DNA of 64,000 bases from contig CAXPEB010000047.1 in NCBI GenBank assembly GCA_964215915.1, forward strand, positions 77,326 to 141,325, read 5' to 3'. The notes below the pieces were generated by a model. That model was not told the DNA's origin, searched no databases, and was given only the letters and a program-made list of their open reading frames with translations. The translations under genes and the position numbers were made by a program. Numbering within the stretch: position 1 is the first letter of the stretch; each line of letters opens with the position of its first letter. Below are positions 26,403-35,876 of the stretch, one piece after another. This DNA comes from UBA8524 sp964215915. Its GTDB lineage: Bacteria > Bacteroidota > Bacteroidia > UBA8524.

Positions 26403-28589
26403 TTAGGGCATGATCTGTACTCTGACGGTGCGGCTAACCCCATTCTCACGAACCAGCAGGAGGTAAGTCCCCGGACTAAGCATACAGCGCAGTACACCCT
26501 GCTCCAGCTGCCCTTCTTGCATCTTTTTGCCACTCAGATCGAACAGCACATAATTGGCATCCGCGTGTGTTCCCCAGACGGTAAACACTCCTCCGGAAGG
26601 GTTGGGGTATACCCGAAGTTCCGGGAGTTGATCCGGTTTCCGGCTGCTTAGCGCCTCCTGGGTATGGAATACTGCTGCGTAGGCATTGATCTTTCCATAT
26701 CCCCATTCGTTGTTGGGGACTTCGCCTGTCTCTTCATCCGTGATGGCTGTCTGTTGCAGAATGCTACGCACCTGCACTACATCCAGGGTAGGGTCAGCTT
26801 GTAACATCAGAGCCACTACACCCGTGGTGTTCGGGGCGGCCATGGAAGTGCCGGAAGCTTCTCCCCAGTATTCGGTGCGGTTATTCCAGCGGAAGGTATC
26901 GATGATTTCATCCATCAGGCCCGGGTTCCAGGCATGGCGGTTATAGGCAGAGATCACATTCTCCCCGGGGGCGGAGATATCCGGTTTGGTGCGCCCATCG
27001 ACGGTAGGTCCGCGGGAACTGAACTGCGAGCGGTTGCCCCATCCTCCGTAAAAGGTTATCCCTCCCAGGCTTTCCCGGGTTTCGCTGGCATTGTACGCCC
27101 CTGCGGTGAGCGTGGCCTTTCCCGTACCTCCGTTCTCTCCTACCACAAACAAAGGATCTCCGGAAGTATACCCCGGCAAACCGCTATGTCCCCAAAATGC
27201 TGCAGAGAAGCCACCGTCGCCCCAGGTATTGATTTGTCCGGAGTTCCAGGCATGTATGGAACCGGAAGCGCTGGTCACTTCCAGGGTTACCCTGCGGGTC
27301 TGGGGATGCAGGTTGTACAACTCCATGATCACATAGGGTTTGTTGTTCCCGGCATAGCGGTGGATCATACTGAGATGGAAGGCCAATGTATCCATCCCTC
27401 CTCCATCTGCAGGAACAAAAAGACTGTCGGCATATACTGCGTCATTGTCACTGTCATACCAGGACGTATAACCCATAACCTGCCCGTTGGTATCAGCCAA
27501 CCCGAATCGTAAACTGAAGTCGGTTGCGGCGGCTCCCCACAAGTTGATGAACATGTCTTCCACTTCACCACGCACGTTTTCATTGTTGTAGGGCATTGTT
27601 TTCAGGGTATCGCCACCGGTGAATATTTTGGCTATATGATTCCTTCCCCATCCGTTGTTACCTCCTGCCCCAACGAATATTTTACCGTCGCCGCTGAGTT
27701 GCTCAATAACTTTGTCGAAGAGGCTGGTGCCGTCGTGGGGACCGGTTTGCATGCCCCAGCTAAGATTGACCACCGCAGGCTTACCTACCGAGTCGGCATA
27801 TTGGAAGATATACTTCACCCCGTCGAGTATGGAGGGGTTGGCCACCACCAGGTCTCCTTTGGCGCTGGGTGCCAGGCTATCGTTGTAATAGCGTATGTTC
27901 ACGAATACCAATTCTGCCTCATAAGCCACTCCGGCAAACTCCCGGTTTTTACTACCGAAGCCCGATCCACCGGCAATACCGGCCACATGGGTACCATGCA
28001 GTTCATCGGTGTATACGGTCTGCACCATGTCGTTAGGTGTGCTGTGAAGACTGCCATAGGTATAACCGGAAGGAGGATTCCCGGTCTCATCCAACTGATC
28101 CCAGTACCGTACTACACGATGCTGGTTGCCGAGGGTATCGAAAAATGTGGGGTGGTCGGGCTGAAACCCGATATCGATGATCCCGATGACCACATCTTTA
28201 CCTGTGTAAGGCATTGTGATCCCGTTTCCGAAAGGGTTACGCTGCAGGGCATGAACCTGGCTTGCTGTATTAGAAGCTTCGTCAAGGACAGATGAAGGTT
28301 TCACGGAAACCCCGCCTTCCATACGCAGGATACACGCATTGTCCTTCAACCACAGCATTTGTTCGCGGGTGGCTTTCAGGCTGATGATGTTTCCGCTAAG
28401 GGAAGTGCATCGGATTCCACGGCTCAGGAAACTTTCCATACAAGCCGCATCCTTTAACTCGGCAAGGGCTTCAAAAGAAGTGGCTCCGGAAGCCAGACCG
28501 GATTGCAGCCCTGCGTCCAGCTTGGACTGGCCGTGTGCAGCAACGAAGAATAACAGGGCCAGTATGCCCGCCGGAATTCGTCTATCCAT
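26403..28589 (-). CDS. Secreted S8 subtilisin-like peptidase with type A sorting domain
   Basis: 728 residues. Signal peptide (ends AAHG), an inhibitor-like propeptide (residues 22-100), then the catalytic domain with Asp139 (GIIDIGFQPDHP), His198 (LHGTHVAG) and Ser583 (GTSMAAPN). About 250 residues between His and Ser carry an inserted beta-rich domain. Asn276 in VVNLSWG is near where the oxyanion-hole residue is expected. The C-terminal sorting domain starts at about residue 655 (LRVYPNPSGG) and ends MP. It is exported by the type IX system and probably degrades proteins outside the cell. All triad residues are intact. Confidence 0.92.
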   Translation of the reverse strand: MDRRIPAGILALLFFVAAHGQSKLDAGLQSGLASGATSFEALAELKDAACMESFLSRGIRCTSLSGNIISLKATREQMLWLKDNACILRMEGGVSVKPSSVLDEASNTASQVHALQRNPFGNGITMPYTGKDVVIGIIDIGFQPDHPTFFDTLGNQHRVVRYWDQLDETGNPPSGYTYGSLHSTPNDMVQTVYTDELHGTHVAGIAGGSGFGSKNREFAGVAYEAELVFVNIRYYNDSLAPSAKGDLVVANPSILDGVKYIFQYADSVGKPAVVNLSWGMQTGPHDGTSLFDKVIEQLSGDGKIFVGAGGNNGWGRNHIAKIFTGGDTLKTMPYNNENVRGEVEDMFINLWGAAATDFSLRFGLADTNGQVMGYTSWYDSDNDAVYADSLFVPADGGGMDTLAFHLSMIHRYAGNNKPYVIMELYNLHPQTRRVTLEVTSASGSIHAWNSGQINTWGDGGFSAAFWGHSGLPGYTSGDPLFVVGENGGTGKATLTAGAYNASETRESLGGITFYGGWGNRSQFSSRGPTVDGRTKPDISAPGENVISAYNRHAWNPGLMDEIIDTFRWNNRTEYWGEASGTSMAAPNTTGVVALMLQADPTLDVVQVRSILQQTAITDEETGEVPNNEWGYGKINAYAAVFHTQEALSSRKPDQLPELRVYPNPSGGVFTVWGTHADANYVLFDLSGKKMQEGQLEQGVLRCMLSPGTYLLLVRENGVSRTVRVQIMP

Positions 28590-28611
28590 ATACTATACAG
28601 ACAGCAGGAAC

Positions 28612-29385
28612 TCAGTGTTCCGCTGTTTTACTCTTGGTGAATTTGCTTTTTAAACGCACCATAGGCACCCAGAGTTTGGATACGAAGAATTTCATGGGCG
28701 ATTTTTTTGCCTCTATCTTCCATTCGGTAGTACGGGCTGCTTCCATGGGTTTTTCATGGAGAGTATACGCGTAAGCAGCTATGGAAGTACGGTGAGTGCC
28801 TTCCGGAAAATTGATGGGATCATACCCGTGCAGGGTATACCCGCGGCAAAGCATGATGGCCAGACGGTTAAAGGGTACCTCCACTTCCGTGGCCTCCCCG
28901 GTGTCTTTATGTTCCAGCCGCAGGTGGCCTTTGTATTCCGGCTTCCAGTCTTTGTTGAGGTAAAGCAGCAGGTTGAGGTTACGGAACCAGGTTTCATTCA
29001 ACGGATGGTAATTGAAATCGGCATGCATGTCGAGGAAGCTGCCTTTTTTACCCTGATGGATGCCGCCCCCGTAAAATTTGGGGTCGACAAACACATCCTG
29101 ATCGGTTACGTAGCAAAGCCAGTTCCGGAAGCGCTCGGAGGTAAAATCATCGTACAACTCCTGGAACTCTTCTCCCAACTCCGTGAAACGGGATTTTTCG
29201 AACTTGTTCTTGGCAAAGATGTAATCGGCACTCTCGGTCTGAATGTCCGGTATTTTAGCATACAGCGCTTCGATCTTATCCTTCTCGCAGAACTCATCGA
29301 CGCCGATATAGGGAAATGGTTTTTTATTCAGAAACTCGTCGCGGAAGCGGTCTTTGTTGGCTTCCAGATAATCAAAACGGATCAT
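28612..29385 (-). CDS. 2-oxoglutarate/Fe(II)-dependent oxygenase
   Basis: 257 residues. The iron-binding motif HxD is in DMHADFNYHP (about residue 124), with the distal His and the 2-oxoglutarate-binding Arg in HGYDPINFPEGTHRTSIAAY. The N-terminal region matches the prolyl-hydroxylase-like group that modifies proteins or glycans. It is flanked by the subtilase downstream (22 bp) and the beta-helix lipoprotein upstream (58 bp), all in one direction, so the three could be one operon. The substrate is unknown; the C-terminal lysine-rich tail is unusual. Confidence 0.75.
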   Translation of the reverse strand: MIRFDYLEANKDRFRDEFLNKKPFPYIGVDEFCEKDKIEALYAKIPDIQTESADYIFAKNKFEKSRFTELGEEFQELYDDFTSERFRNWLCYVTDQDVFVDPKFYGGGIHQGKKGSFLDMHADFNYHPLNETWFRNLNLLLYLNKDWKPEYKGHLRLEHKDTGEATEVEVPFNRLAIMLCRGYTLHGYDPINFPEGTHRTSIAAYAYTLHEKPMEAARTTEWKIEAKKSPMKFFVSKLWVPMVRLKSKFTKSKTAEH

Positions 29386-29443
29386 ATTTCAGTATTAGTG
29401 AAGCGAAGTTAATACTTCGTTCAGGCATGCAAACTGATTAAGA

Positions 29444-30859
29444 TCATTCTTTTCGCTCGAATGCTCCGATATCCGGTTGTGCATCCCGCAATTCACCCAA
29501 AAGATCGATCAGCACGGGGGGATTAAGCACCGGAGCAGCATCTTTTGCCACTGATAAAGTATCGAGCTGAAAATTCAGTTCGCGGTAGTCTTTGAAGTAG
29601 GGATCTTTATTGAGAATATTATCATTGACATTGAGATCATTGACAAATTCCGTCTTCAGGATGCTGTTACGGATGGTAGTCTTTTCCAGGCTTCCTCCCC
29701 CGGTCAGGAAGAAGGTCAGTTCTTCTTTGAGAGAGCCCCAGATTATGCAGTTGGCTACATCAAAATAAAGCGGGTTTTTGGTGACTACCCCATTGGTATC
29801 GGTATAATCGGCGTTGCTCAGTCCGAATGCCGGCTTGGAGCGCAGAAAGGTGGTGTTGTAATTGGCGAAGGTACAATGCGTGAGTTCGTAGTGTCCGCCC
29901 AATTCTCCCAGGAAAGTATACTGGCCGCAATTGGCAGAGAGTACGTTGGTGGCTTTGATCCAGGTGGTATACCCAATCAGTCCGCCCGCACTCATGTTCA
30001 GTATCTTGGTATTCTGTATATCCAGCTTGAAGCCGCCACCGTTCTGCAGGTAATCTACCCGCACCCCGATCACTCCGTTTTTTATCTCGGCATAGCGGAT
30101 GCTGTTGTCGCGACTTTCGGTAAGGAGCCAGATGCCGTACCACTGCGACGGTGTATTGCGGTAATCCTGCTCGAGCCGGGCTCCCTGCAGCACCACCGGA
30201 TTATCTTTAACCCCTTCGATCCGCAAAGTTCCGTTGACGTAGAGCTTGCTATTCACCGAAGAATAAACCTTCACCCCTTCCTTGATGGTAAGGCTGGCAT
30301 TTTCATCGACCAGCACCGAGTTGAAGATCACATAAGGTTTTGTCTGATCTGCCCAGGTCACATTCCCCGTTAACACGGAATCGACGAGGTAATGGGCATC
30401 CTGTCCCCAGGCCACCAGTTTTACGTCCTGTACGTTTCCGTTGGTTTGGAAGACCACGGAATCCTGCACAATGAGTGGATTGGTCTGGTTGTTCTGATCG
30501 ATACTCAGTTCTACAAAAACATAGATGCTGTCATTGGGACGGATCTCATAATCTTCGATATGAGAAACCGGCAGCCCGTCGACATTGATACGGAACGGTG
30601 AAATATTGCCCATACCCAGATGGATACTGGTTTTGATGGTCTTGGCATGCGGGTTATGTACGGTGAAACGTTTGTTGACCGAACGCGGGTTCGGTCCTCC
30701 GCCCAGCTGGGTGAACAGCGTATCGAACATCAGGGTATCCGTAGAAAAAGTAAGCCTGGAGGACGGATCGGACTCAAATTGTTCCTTCCGGCAGGAGCTG
30801 CCGTAGACCAACAGCGCCATCAGCGTAATTGAGAGTATCCAGATTCCTGTTTTCTTCAT
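29444..30859 (-). CDS. Beta-helix lipoprotein
   Basis: 471 residues. Lipobox VYGSSC (Cys23) ends the signal peptide. Residues 40-150 form an Ig-like domain (LTFSTDTLMFDTLFTQLGGG...KRFTVHN). The rest is a right-handed parallel beta-helix, indicated by short ladder repeats such as VKVYSSVNSKLYVNGTLRIEG, DIQNTKILNMSAGGLIGY and HYELTHCTFANYN. Such proteins bind or degrade polysaccharide, but no catalytic residues can be named. A -7 box TACCTTTG ends 8 nt before the ATG. Confidence 0.7.
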   Translation of the reverse strand: MKKTGIWILSITLMALLVYGSSCRKEQFESDPSSRLTFSTDTLMFDTLFTQLGGGPNPRSVNKRFTVHNPHAKTIKTSIHLGMGNISPFRINVDGLPVSHIEDYEIRPNDSIYVFVELSIDQNNQTNPLIVQDSVVFQTNGNVQDVKLVAWGQDAHYLVDSVLTGNVTWADQTKPYVIFNSVLVDENASLTIKEGVKVYSSVNSKLYVNGTLRIEGVKDNPVVLQGARLEQDYRNTPSQWYGIWLLTESRDNSIRYAEIKNGVIGVRVDYLQNGGGFKLDIQNTKILNMSAGGLIGYTTWIKATNVLSANCGQYTFLGELGGHYELTHCTFANYNTTFLRSKPAFGLSNADYTDTNGVVTKNPLYFDVANCIIWGSLKEELTFFLTGGGSLEKTTIRNSILKTEFVNDLNVNDNILNKDPYFKDYRELNFQLDTLSVAKDAAPVLNPPVLIDLLGELRDAQPDIGAFERKE

Positions 30860-30867
30860 GAGCGCGA

Positions 30868-30875
30868 CAAAGGTA
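30868..30875 (-). promoter_or_regulatory. Candidate -7 promoter element, beta-helix lipoprotein gene
   Basis: TACCTTTG on the minus strand, 8 nt from the start ATG at 30859. It fits TAnnTTTG. No TTG element at 19-21 nt upstream was found, so the -33 element may be weak. Confidence 0.5.
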
Positions 30876-30909
30876 CAGCATTACAACTGAGCAGACCCTT
30901 TCCTTATTG

Positions 30910-31599
30910 TCATTGAAAGGCACAGGCTACGGTAATAATCGATACACGGCAGCCCAGCCTTTCTATCAGGACGCTTGCACAGGCCTCCAACGTTGCACCG
31001 GTGGTGATCACATCGTCTACAAGAAGAATATGCCTATTCCGATAATCCGCTCCTTCCCGCACCTCAAAAGCCTGTTTGACATTTTCCCATCGCCTGATCC
31101 TGGAGCCACCGGTTTGCGACGGACTGTAGGTGCTCCGGACCAATAACGCCTCTTCCAGAGGTATGGATGATCCGGCTGCAATGCCCCTGGCAATCATCGC
31201 TGCCTGGTTATAGCCCCGTTTTTTATGCTTTTTCGGATGAAGCGGTACCGGCACCAGCAGATCAATATCATCCATCCAACCCGCCGCATGCAGATCGGCA
31301 AACATCCAGCGCCCCAACAAAACCCCGATATCCGGGCGATTCCGGTATTTCAATCCATGCAAAAGGTGCTGTATCCGGGCTCCCTTATTGAAAAAGTAAA
31401 CGGCAGCCGCCTTTTCCAGCTGTACCCGACCCCAGAAAAGCCTGGCCACCTTGTTATCCGGGTGATTGCCATACCCTGTCACGGGTAGTTTGCCGATACA
31501 GCGCAGACATACCAGCTCTTCACCCTGATACAGCGCCGAAGAACAGGCCTCACAGAGCCGTGGAAAGAAGAGGTGAAAAAAGTCCTGGATTACTCCCAC
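30910..31599 (-). CDS. comF: ComF family phosphoribosyltransferase-like protein
   Basis: 229 residues from GTG 31599; a TTG at 31647 would add 16 residues but overlaps the divergent thiL start. A short zinc-ribbon-like segment with CEAC and CLRC precedes the phosphoribosyltransferase domain; the PRPP-binding signature LLVDDVITTGATLEA stands at about residue 195. ComF proteins are needed for uptake of transforming DNA in naturally competent bacteria and are found very widely. It is divergent from thiL with only 30 bp between them, which must hold both promoters. Confidence 0.85.
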   Translation of the reverse strand: MGVIQDFFHLFFPRLCEACSSALYQGEELVCLRCIGKLPVTGYGNHPDNKVARLFWGRVQLEKAAAVYFFNKGARIQHLLHGLKYRNRPDIGVLLGRWMFADLHAAGWMDDIDLLVPVPLHPKKHKKRGYNQAAMIARGIAAGSSIPLEEALLVRSTYSPSQTGGSRIRRWENVKQAFEVREGADYRNRHILLVDDVITTGATLEACASVLIERLGCRVSIITVACAFQ

Positions 31600-31605
31600 A
31601 ATCGA

Positions 31606-31613
31606 TACCTTTG
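31606..31613 (+). promoter_or_regulatory. Candidate -7 promoter element of thiL
   Basis: TACCTTTG fits TAnnTTTG and ends 16 nt before the thiL ATG at 31630. No good TTG -33 box was seen. Confidence 0.5.
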
Positions 31614-31629
31614 CTGTTCTGTTACAAAG

Positions 31630-32670
31630 ATGTTCGAAGACGTCCAAAGAAAAGAAATTCAGGAGCTTGGAGAATTCGGTTTATTGAAAAATTTGACCGA
31701 ATCTTTACAATACACACAACCGGGAACCATTTGCGGGGTAGGCGACGACGCCGCTGTGCTGGGAGAAGGAGAGATTAAAACCCTGGTCAGTACGGATATG
31801 CTGATCGAGGGTGTCCACTTCGATCTCAGCTTCCATCCGCTCAAACACCTGGGTTACAAAGCTGTGGCCGTAAATATTTCCGACATAGCGGCTATGAATG
31901 GAACAGCCACCCATATCCTGGTAAGCATGGCGTTAAGCAGCCGCTTTTCGCTGCAAGCGGTACAAGAACTGTATGAGGGCATTCGGCTTGCCTGCCGGCA
32001 TTACGGGGTGGACCTTGTTGGCGGAGATACTTCCAGCAGCCGCAGCGGACTGGTTCTATCTGTTACGGCAATCGGGCAGGCTCGCGAGGAGGACATTGTT
32101 TACCGCAAGGGTGCCAGTGTGGACGAGCTGCTTTGTGTAAGTGGAGACCTGGGAGCTGCCTATATGGGACTGCAATTGCTGGAGCGTGAAAAGCAGGTAT
32201 TCCTGGCAAATCCGGAGATGCAGCCCGACCTGGAAGGGCATGACTACATTCTACAGCGCCAGCTAAAGCCCGAAGCACGTATCGATATCATAAAAAAACT
32301 GAAAGAGGCAGGCATTCGACCTACCTCCATGATTGATGTCTCCGACGGACTGGCCTCGGAAATCTTCCACCTGTGTGAACACTCCAAGACAGGGATGGCC
32401 GTGTATGAAAACAAGCTTCCCATCGATCCGTTGACCGTGAGCACTGCGGAAAAATTCAATATGGAGCCGCTTACCTGTGCCCTCAACGGAGGGGAAGATT
32501 ATGAGTTATTGTTTACCATCAAACAAAACGATTTTGAAAAGATCAGGGAGATTCCCGAGGTTTCAGTAATCGGCCATGTAACGCCCGCCTCCGCCGGGAA
32601 AGTAGTGGTGACAGCCAACGACAACCAGTTTGAGCTAAAAGCCCAGGGCTGGCAGCATTTTGAAGAATAG
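31630..32670 (+). CDS. thiL: Thiamine-monophosphate kinase
   Basis: 346 residues, catalysing ATP-dependent conversion of thiamine phosphate to thiamine diphosphate, the last step of vitamin B1 synthesis. Signature motifs: GVGDDAAVLGEGE (about residue 35), STDMLIEGVHFDLSFHP, and SDGLASEIFHLCEHSKTG in the second half, with AIR-synthase-like folds at both ends. The start ATG at 31630 gives the conserved MFEDVQRKEI beginning. No other thiamine genes are nearby. It ends in TAG, which shows that this codon is a normal stop in this genome. Confidence 0.93.
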   Translation: MFEDVQRKEIQELGEFGLLKNLTESLQYTQPGTICGVGDDAAVLGEGEIKTLVSTDMLIEGVHFDLSFHPLKHLGYKAVAVNISDIAAMNGTATHILVSMALSSRFSLQAVQELYEGIRLACRHYGVDLVGGDTSSSRSGLVLSVTAIGQAREEDIVYRKGASVDELLCVSGDLGAAYMGLQLLEREKQVFLANPEMQPDLEGHDYILQRQLKPEARIDIIKKLKEAGIRPTSMIDVSDGLASEIFHLCEHSKTGMAVYENKLPIDPLTVSTAEKFNMEPLTCALNGGEDYELLFTIKQNDFEKIREIPEVSVIGHVTPASAGKVVVTANDNQFELKAQGWQHFEE

Positions 32671-32714
32671 GCGGGAATAGTACCCGAAATACCTGTAGGT
32701 TTGGACGGTGCCCC

Positions 32715-33080
32715 TTATTCCATGTCCCAGGCGTCGTACAGCAGGTTGATGTAGCGGTTCTCTTCGGGTTTCATTTCATTATCCGCCATAACCACCTTCA
32801 TCGCAAAATCAAGCACCTTATTACGGTCTTCCTTGCTGCTAATGGTATAAAAACGACCGGCCACCTCGCTGAAATGGTTTTCCATCTCTTCCACGGGAAG
32901 GGCTTTCATAAAAGCCTGTTCTTTGATCAGATCGATCTTCCCGGAAAAAGCGGTTTCAATGAATTCACGGATGACACTCAGTTCTTCTTGTGAACTTCCT
33001 CCATCAGACAATGACAGGATTACCAGAAGGTGGAAGCCTGATTCAGTCCGGTTCATGGAAGAGATGAATTGTGTTGCCAT
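32715..33080 (-). CDS. TerB-like small protein
   Basis: 121 residues, all helical in prediction. The pattern, with acidic residues in DGGSSQEELSVIREFI and VVMADNEMKPEENRYINLL, is that of the TerB/DjlA-type helical bundle, in which metal-ion binding Asp/Glu pairs repeat at the ends. TerB proteins are linked to tellurite response and envelope stress, but free-standing copies have no set function. It lies convergent to thiL (44 bp) and upstream of it nothing else. A full-consensus promoter precedes it. Confidence 0.65.
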   Translation of the reverse strand: MATQFISSMNRTESGFHLLVILSLSDGGSSQEELSVIREFIETAFSGKIDLIKEQAFMKALPVEEMENHFSEVAGRFYTISSKEDRNKVLDFAMKVVMADNEMKPEENRYINLLYDAWDME

Positions 33081-33087
33081 ACGTGGT

Positions 33088-33117
33088 CAAATATAACGCT
33101 ATTTGCAGACAGCGCAA
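33088..33117 (-). promoter_or_regulatory. Promoter of the TerB-like gene
   Basis: On the minus strand TTG (33115-33117), 19 nt, TATATTTG (33088-33095), which is 7 nt before the ATG. Both elements and the spacing match the Bacteroidota consensus. Confidence 0.65.
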
Positions 33118-33118
33118 G

Positions 33119-34153
33119 TCAGACAGGCAGTTGCCAGCCATCCAAACCGTCGGAATACAACCAACCGTTCCGGATATTGAGCGGGGAAGGAAAGTTGTTT
33201 GTGTACAACTGTCCGGTTCCCAGACCTTGCGGCAAAGGGTTCTTTTTGGATGCGGTATACTGGGCGATTGCCGCCAGGCCCAGGTTCGACTCCAGGGCAG
33301 AGGTAATCCACCAGCCCGCATCCTGACGGGTAGCCAGGTCAATCCAGGCATCGCTAACCCGGAAACCACCCAGTAAGCCCGGTTTGAGAATGAGGTATTG
33401 CGGGTGGATCACCTGCAACAGGCCGGCTCCTTCTGCCCAGGGATCAATACCCAGCAGCTCTTCATCCAGGGCCACGGGTAACGGTGTTTCCCGGCAAAGC
33501 CGCGCCATGGCGTCAGGGTTTCCCTGACGGATGGGTTGTTCGATGCTGTGCAGTTCAAAGCGGCTAAGATCCCGCAAAGCTGCTGCGGCATCATCGGGAT
33601 GAAAGGCACCGTTGGCGTCTACCCGCAATTCAATACGGAAAGCAGAATAGCGTTCCCGGATGCTTTCGAGCATGCGGCATTCCTCGTCAAAATCCAGCGC
33701 TCCGATCTTCAGTTTGATACAGGTAAAACCCTGAGCTACTTTTTGCTCTACCTGCTTCAGCATGTCTTCCCGGGAAGCCATCCAGATGAGGCCGTTGATG
33801 GGAATTCCGGATTCTCCCCGGCTGAAAGGGCCGTTAAACCAGGTAAACGGATTGTCGTGTTTCAATTGAAGCAGCGCCGATTCCAAGCCGAAACGGATAG
33901 AGGGCCAGTCTTTCAGTTCCGGTTCCGAAGGGTTAAGTCCACCGTTCAGCTGATCGATCAACTCGGTCAGATAAGTATGGAAATTATCCCTGTCATCCAT
34001 ACTCAAACCCGGAAAAGGGCTTATTTCCCCATATCCGGTCTTTTCGCCCGACACGACTTTCAATACAAAACCCTTCTTATGATTCAGCGTGTTGCGCGAC
34101 GTCTTTGCCGGCACTTTAAATTCAAGTTCAAACGGATGGAGTTGAAAGATCAT
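33119..34153 (-). CDS. menC: o-Succinylbenzoate synthase
   Basis: 344 residues of the enolase superfamily. The catalytic lysines are in CIKLKIG (KxK), and the metal ligands in RVDANGAF, SIEQP and DEELLG; a C-terminal lysine is seen near LILKPGLLGG. MenC dehydrates SHCHC to o-succinylbenzoate in menaquinone synthesis, and the gene is followed on the same strand by menA only 2 bp upstream, so the identification rests on motif plus context. ATG 34153 is preferred over a TTG six bases upstream. Confidence 0.85.
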   Translation of the reverse strand: MIFQLHPFELEFKVPAKTSRNTLNHKKGFVLKVVSGEKTGYGEISPFPGLSMDDRDNFHTYLTELIDQLNGGLNPSEPELKDWPSIRFGLESALLQLKHDNPFTWFNGPFSRGESGIPINGLIWMASREDMLKQVEQKVAQGFTCIKLKIGALDFDEECRMLESIRERYSAFRIELRVDANGAFHPDDAAAALRDLSRFELHSIEQPIRQGNPDAMARLCRETPLPVALDEELLGIDPWAEGAGLLQVIHPQYLILKPGLLGGFRVSDAWIDLATRQDAGWWITSALESNLGLAAIAQYTASKKNPLPQGLGTGQLYTNNFPSPLNIRNGWLYSDGLDGWQLPV

Positions 34154-34155
34154 CG

Positions 34156-35094
34156 TCAATTGAGTACCGCATTCAAAACCAATACGAAGATCAATACCTG
34201 GAAGAAGGTGCTGAGCGACAGTCCTTTGAGAAAGGGGTTATAACCTGCAGGGTTCTCTTTGACCCTCAATACTTTCACGGTGTTGATCACCACTGGGACA
34301 AAACCGAGTAAGGCCAGGTAACGCAGGTTTTCCGATGGGGCATCGTAACAGAAAGTCTCCATCAGAAACAGGTAAAACGACTGGCATAGCAGGGCTGCCA
34401 GAATCAGCAGAAAGTGGTAGATCCTTGCCCGGTTGGCGCCAAGTAACACCACGAGTGTTCTTTTATTGGAGTTACGGTCGTTTTCAATATCCCGCATATT
34501 GTTGATGTTCAACACGCCGGCAGAAAGGAACCCGTAGCTCAGTGCCGGAAACAGAATTACCTCGTCGAGCTTGCCCAGGTAGAGGTAGGATACGCCCCAG
34601 ACAGAGACCAGACCGAAAAAGATCACCACGAAGATGTCTCCGAGGCCGGCGTAACCGTATGGCCTTTTGCCCACGGTATACCTTACCGCCGCCCAGATGG
34701 CTGCCAGGCCTACGCCGAGCATAACCATGGCCTGAAGGAACTGCTCCTGTCCGAATGCCAGAAGCAGCAAGACAATGCCAGAGACAAGCGTAAGCAAGGT
34801 GCAAATGATCAGGGCCTTTTTCATCTCTGCCCGGCTGATCTGTCCGCTTTGAAGGGCTCGTAATGGGCCGATCCGTTTTTCGTTATCGGTCCCTTTGATA
34901 AAATCCCCGTAATCATTGGCCAGGTTGGAAAGGATCTGCAACCCGAAAGCCGTCAGCAGCGCCAGTCCGAAAAGCTCCCAGCGAAACCCGATACGCACTT
35001 CGGGCAGGAAACTTCCCAGGATAATGCCTCCCGCAGCAAGGGGCAGGGTTTTGAGGCGAAGCGCTCCGATCCAGGCTTTTCTTTTGTTTGTCAT
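34156..35094 (-). CDS. menA: 1,4-dihydroxy-2-naphthoate polyprenyltransferase
   Basis: 312 residues, UbiA family, an integral membrane prenyltransferase with about eight spans. Both aspartate motifs are visible: LANDYGDFIKGTDNEKR near residue 58 and NNMRDIENDRNSNKRTL near residue 195. It joins an isoprenoid chain to DHNA, making demethylmenaquinone. Its stop is 2 bp before menC and its start overlaps the end of the SDR gene by 4 bp (ATGA), so SDR-menA-menC is an operon. Respiration probably relies on menaquinone. Confidence 0.92.
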   Translation of the reverse strand: MTNKRKAWIGALRLKTLPLAAGGIILGSFLPEVRIGFRWELFGLALLTAFGLQILSNLANDYGDFIKGTDNEKRIGPLRALQSGQISRAEMKKALIICTLLTLVSGIVLLLLAFGQEQFLQAMVMLGVGLAAIWAAVRYTVGKRPYGYAGLGDIFVVIFFGLVSVWGVSYLYLGKLDEVILFPALSYGFLSAGVLNINNMRDIENDRNSNKRTLVVLLGANRARIYHFLLILAALLCQSFYLFLMETFCYDAPSENLRYLALLGFVPVVINTVKVLRVKENPAGYNPFLKGLSLSTFFQVLIFVLVLNAVLN

Positions 35095-35876
35095 AAGGAT
35101 CCGGTTCTTCCGCCATCTACCGCGAGGCTGATCCCCGTAATATAGGCCGCCTGAGGAGAAGCCAGAAAAACGGCAGCATTGGCCACCTCTTCCGGGGTCC
35201 CGAAACGCTGCATGGGGATTTCCGCCAGCATACCTGCTTCCACATCTGCCTTACTATGGCCGGTTTTGGCCGATTTGTTCTCAATGATGGATGATAAGCG
35301 TCCTGTGCCGGTAGCTCCGGGCAACACATTATTCACGGTGATGCCGTCTTTGGCTACCTCATTGCTCAGGGTTTTGGACCAGGAAGCTACTGCCCCGCGA
35401 ATGGTATTGGAAACCCCAAGTCCTTTCAGGGGAATCTTTACAGAGGTACTGATGATATTGATGATACGGCCATAACCTTCCGAACGCATTCCGGGCAATA
35501 CGAGCTGGCTGAGGTTGTGGTTATTGATGAGATGGTTATGGAACGCCGATTCGAAGGCTTCCACGGTGGCCGTCTCCACCGGACCTGCAGGAGGTCCGCC
35601 GGTATTATTGACCAGGATATGATAGGGGTTACGGAGCAACGCATCCTCCACGGTTCTTTTCACTGCTTCGTTGTCATTGAAATCCGCAACCAGGATGCTA
35701 TGCTGTTGCCCGGCACGGTTGGGTAATTCGCCGAACACGTTCCCGAGTTTTTCGGCATTGCGGGCGAAGAGCGTTACATGGGCACCAGCCGCAGCAAGTC
35801 CTATGGCAATGGCTTTTCCTATCCCGTCGGAGCTGCCGCATACCAGAGCATGTTTTCCATTGAGGTCAATCTGCAT
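35091..35876 (-). CDS. SDR family oxidoreductase, atypical
   Basis: 261 residues. The Rossmann fold is intact: VCGSSDGIGKAIAIGLAAAG (GxxxGIG), NNTGGPP (NNAG-like), and the family-wide IINIISTSVK, ITVNNVLPGATGTGRL, and C-terminal GISLAVDGGRTGSL. The usual catalytic YxxxK after the Ser is not present; at that place the sequence is LGVSNTIRGAVASW. That variant is known in a divergent SDR group, so the protein may use other residues or bind substrate without reducing it. It is the first gene of the menA operon and may act in menaquinone or fatty-acid metabolism. Confidence 0.8.
   Translation of the reverse strand: MQIDLNGKHALVCGSSDGIGKAIAIGLAAAGAHVTLFARNAEKLGNVFGELPNRAGQQHSILVADFNDNEAVKRTVEDALLRNPYHILVNNTGGPPAGPVETATVEAFESAFHNHLINNHNLSQLVLPGMRSEGYGRIINIISTSVKIPLKGLGVSNTIRGAVASWSKTLSNEVAKDGITVNNVLPGATGTGRLSSIIENKSAKTGHSKADVEAGMLAEIPMQRFGTPEEVANAAVFLASPQAAYITGISLAVDGGRTGSL

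Noticed and set aside
26354..26533. N-terminal extension of the barrel protein at 25721
   Set aside because: Basic, cysteine-rich and overlapping the subtilase 3' end; ATG 26353 starts a good signal peptide.
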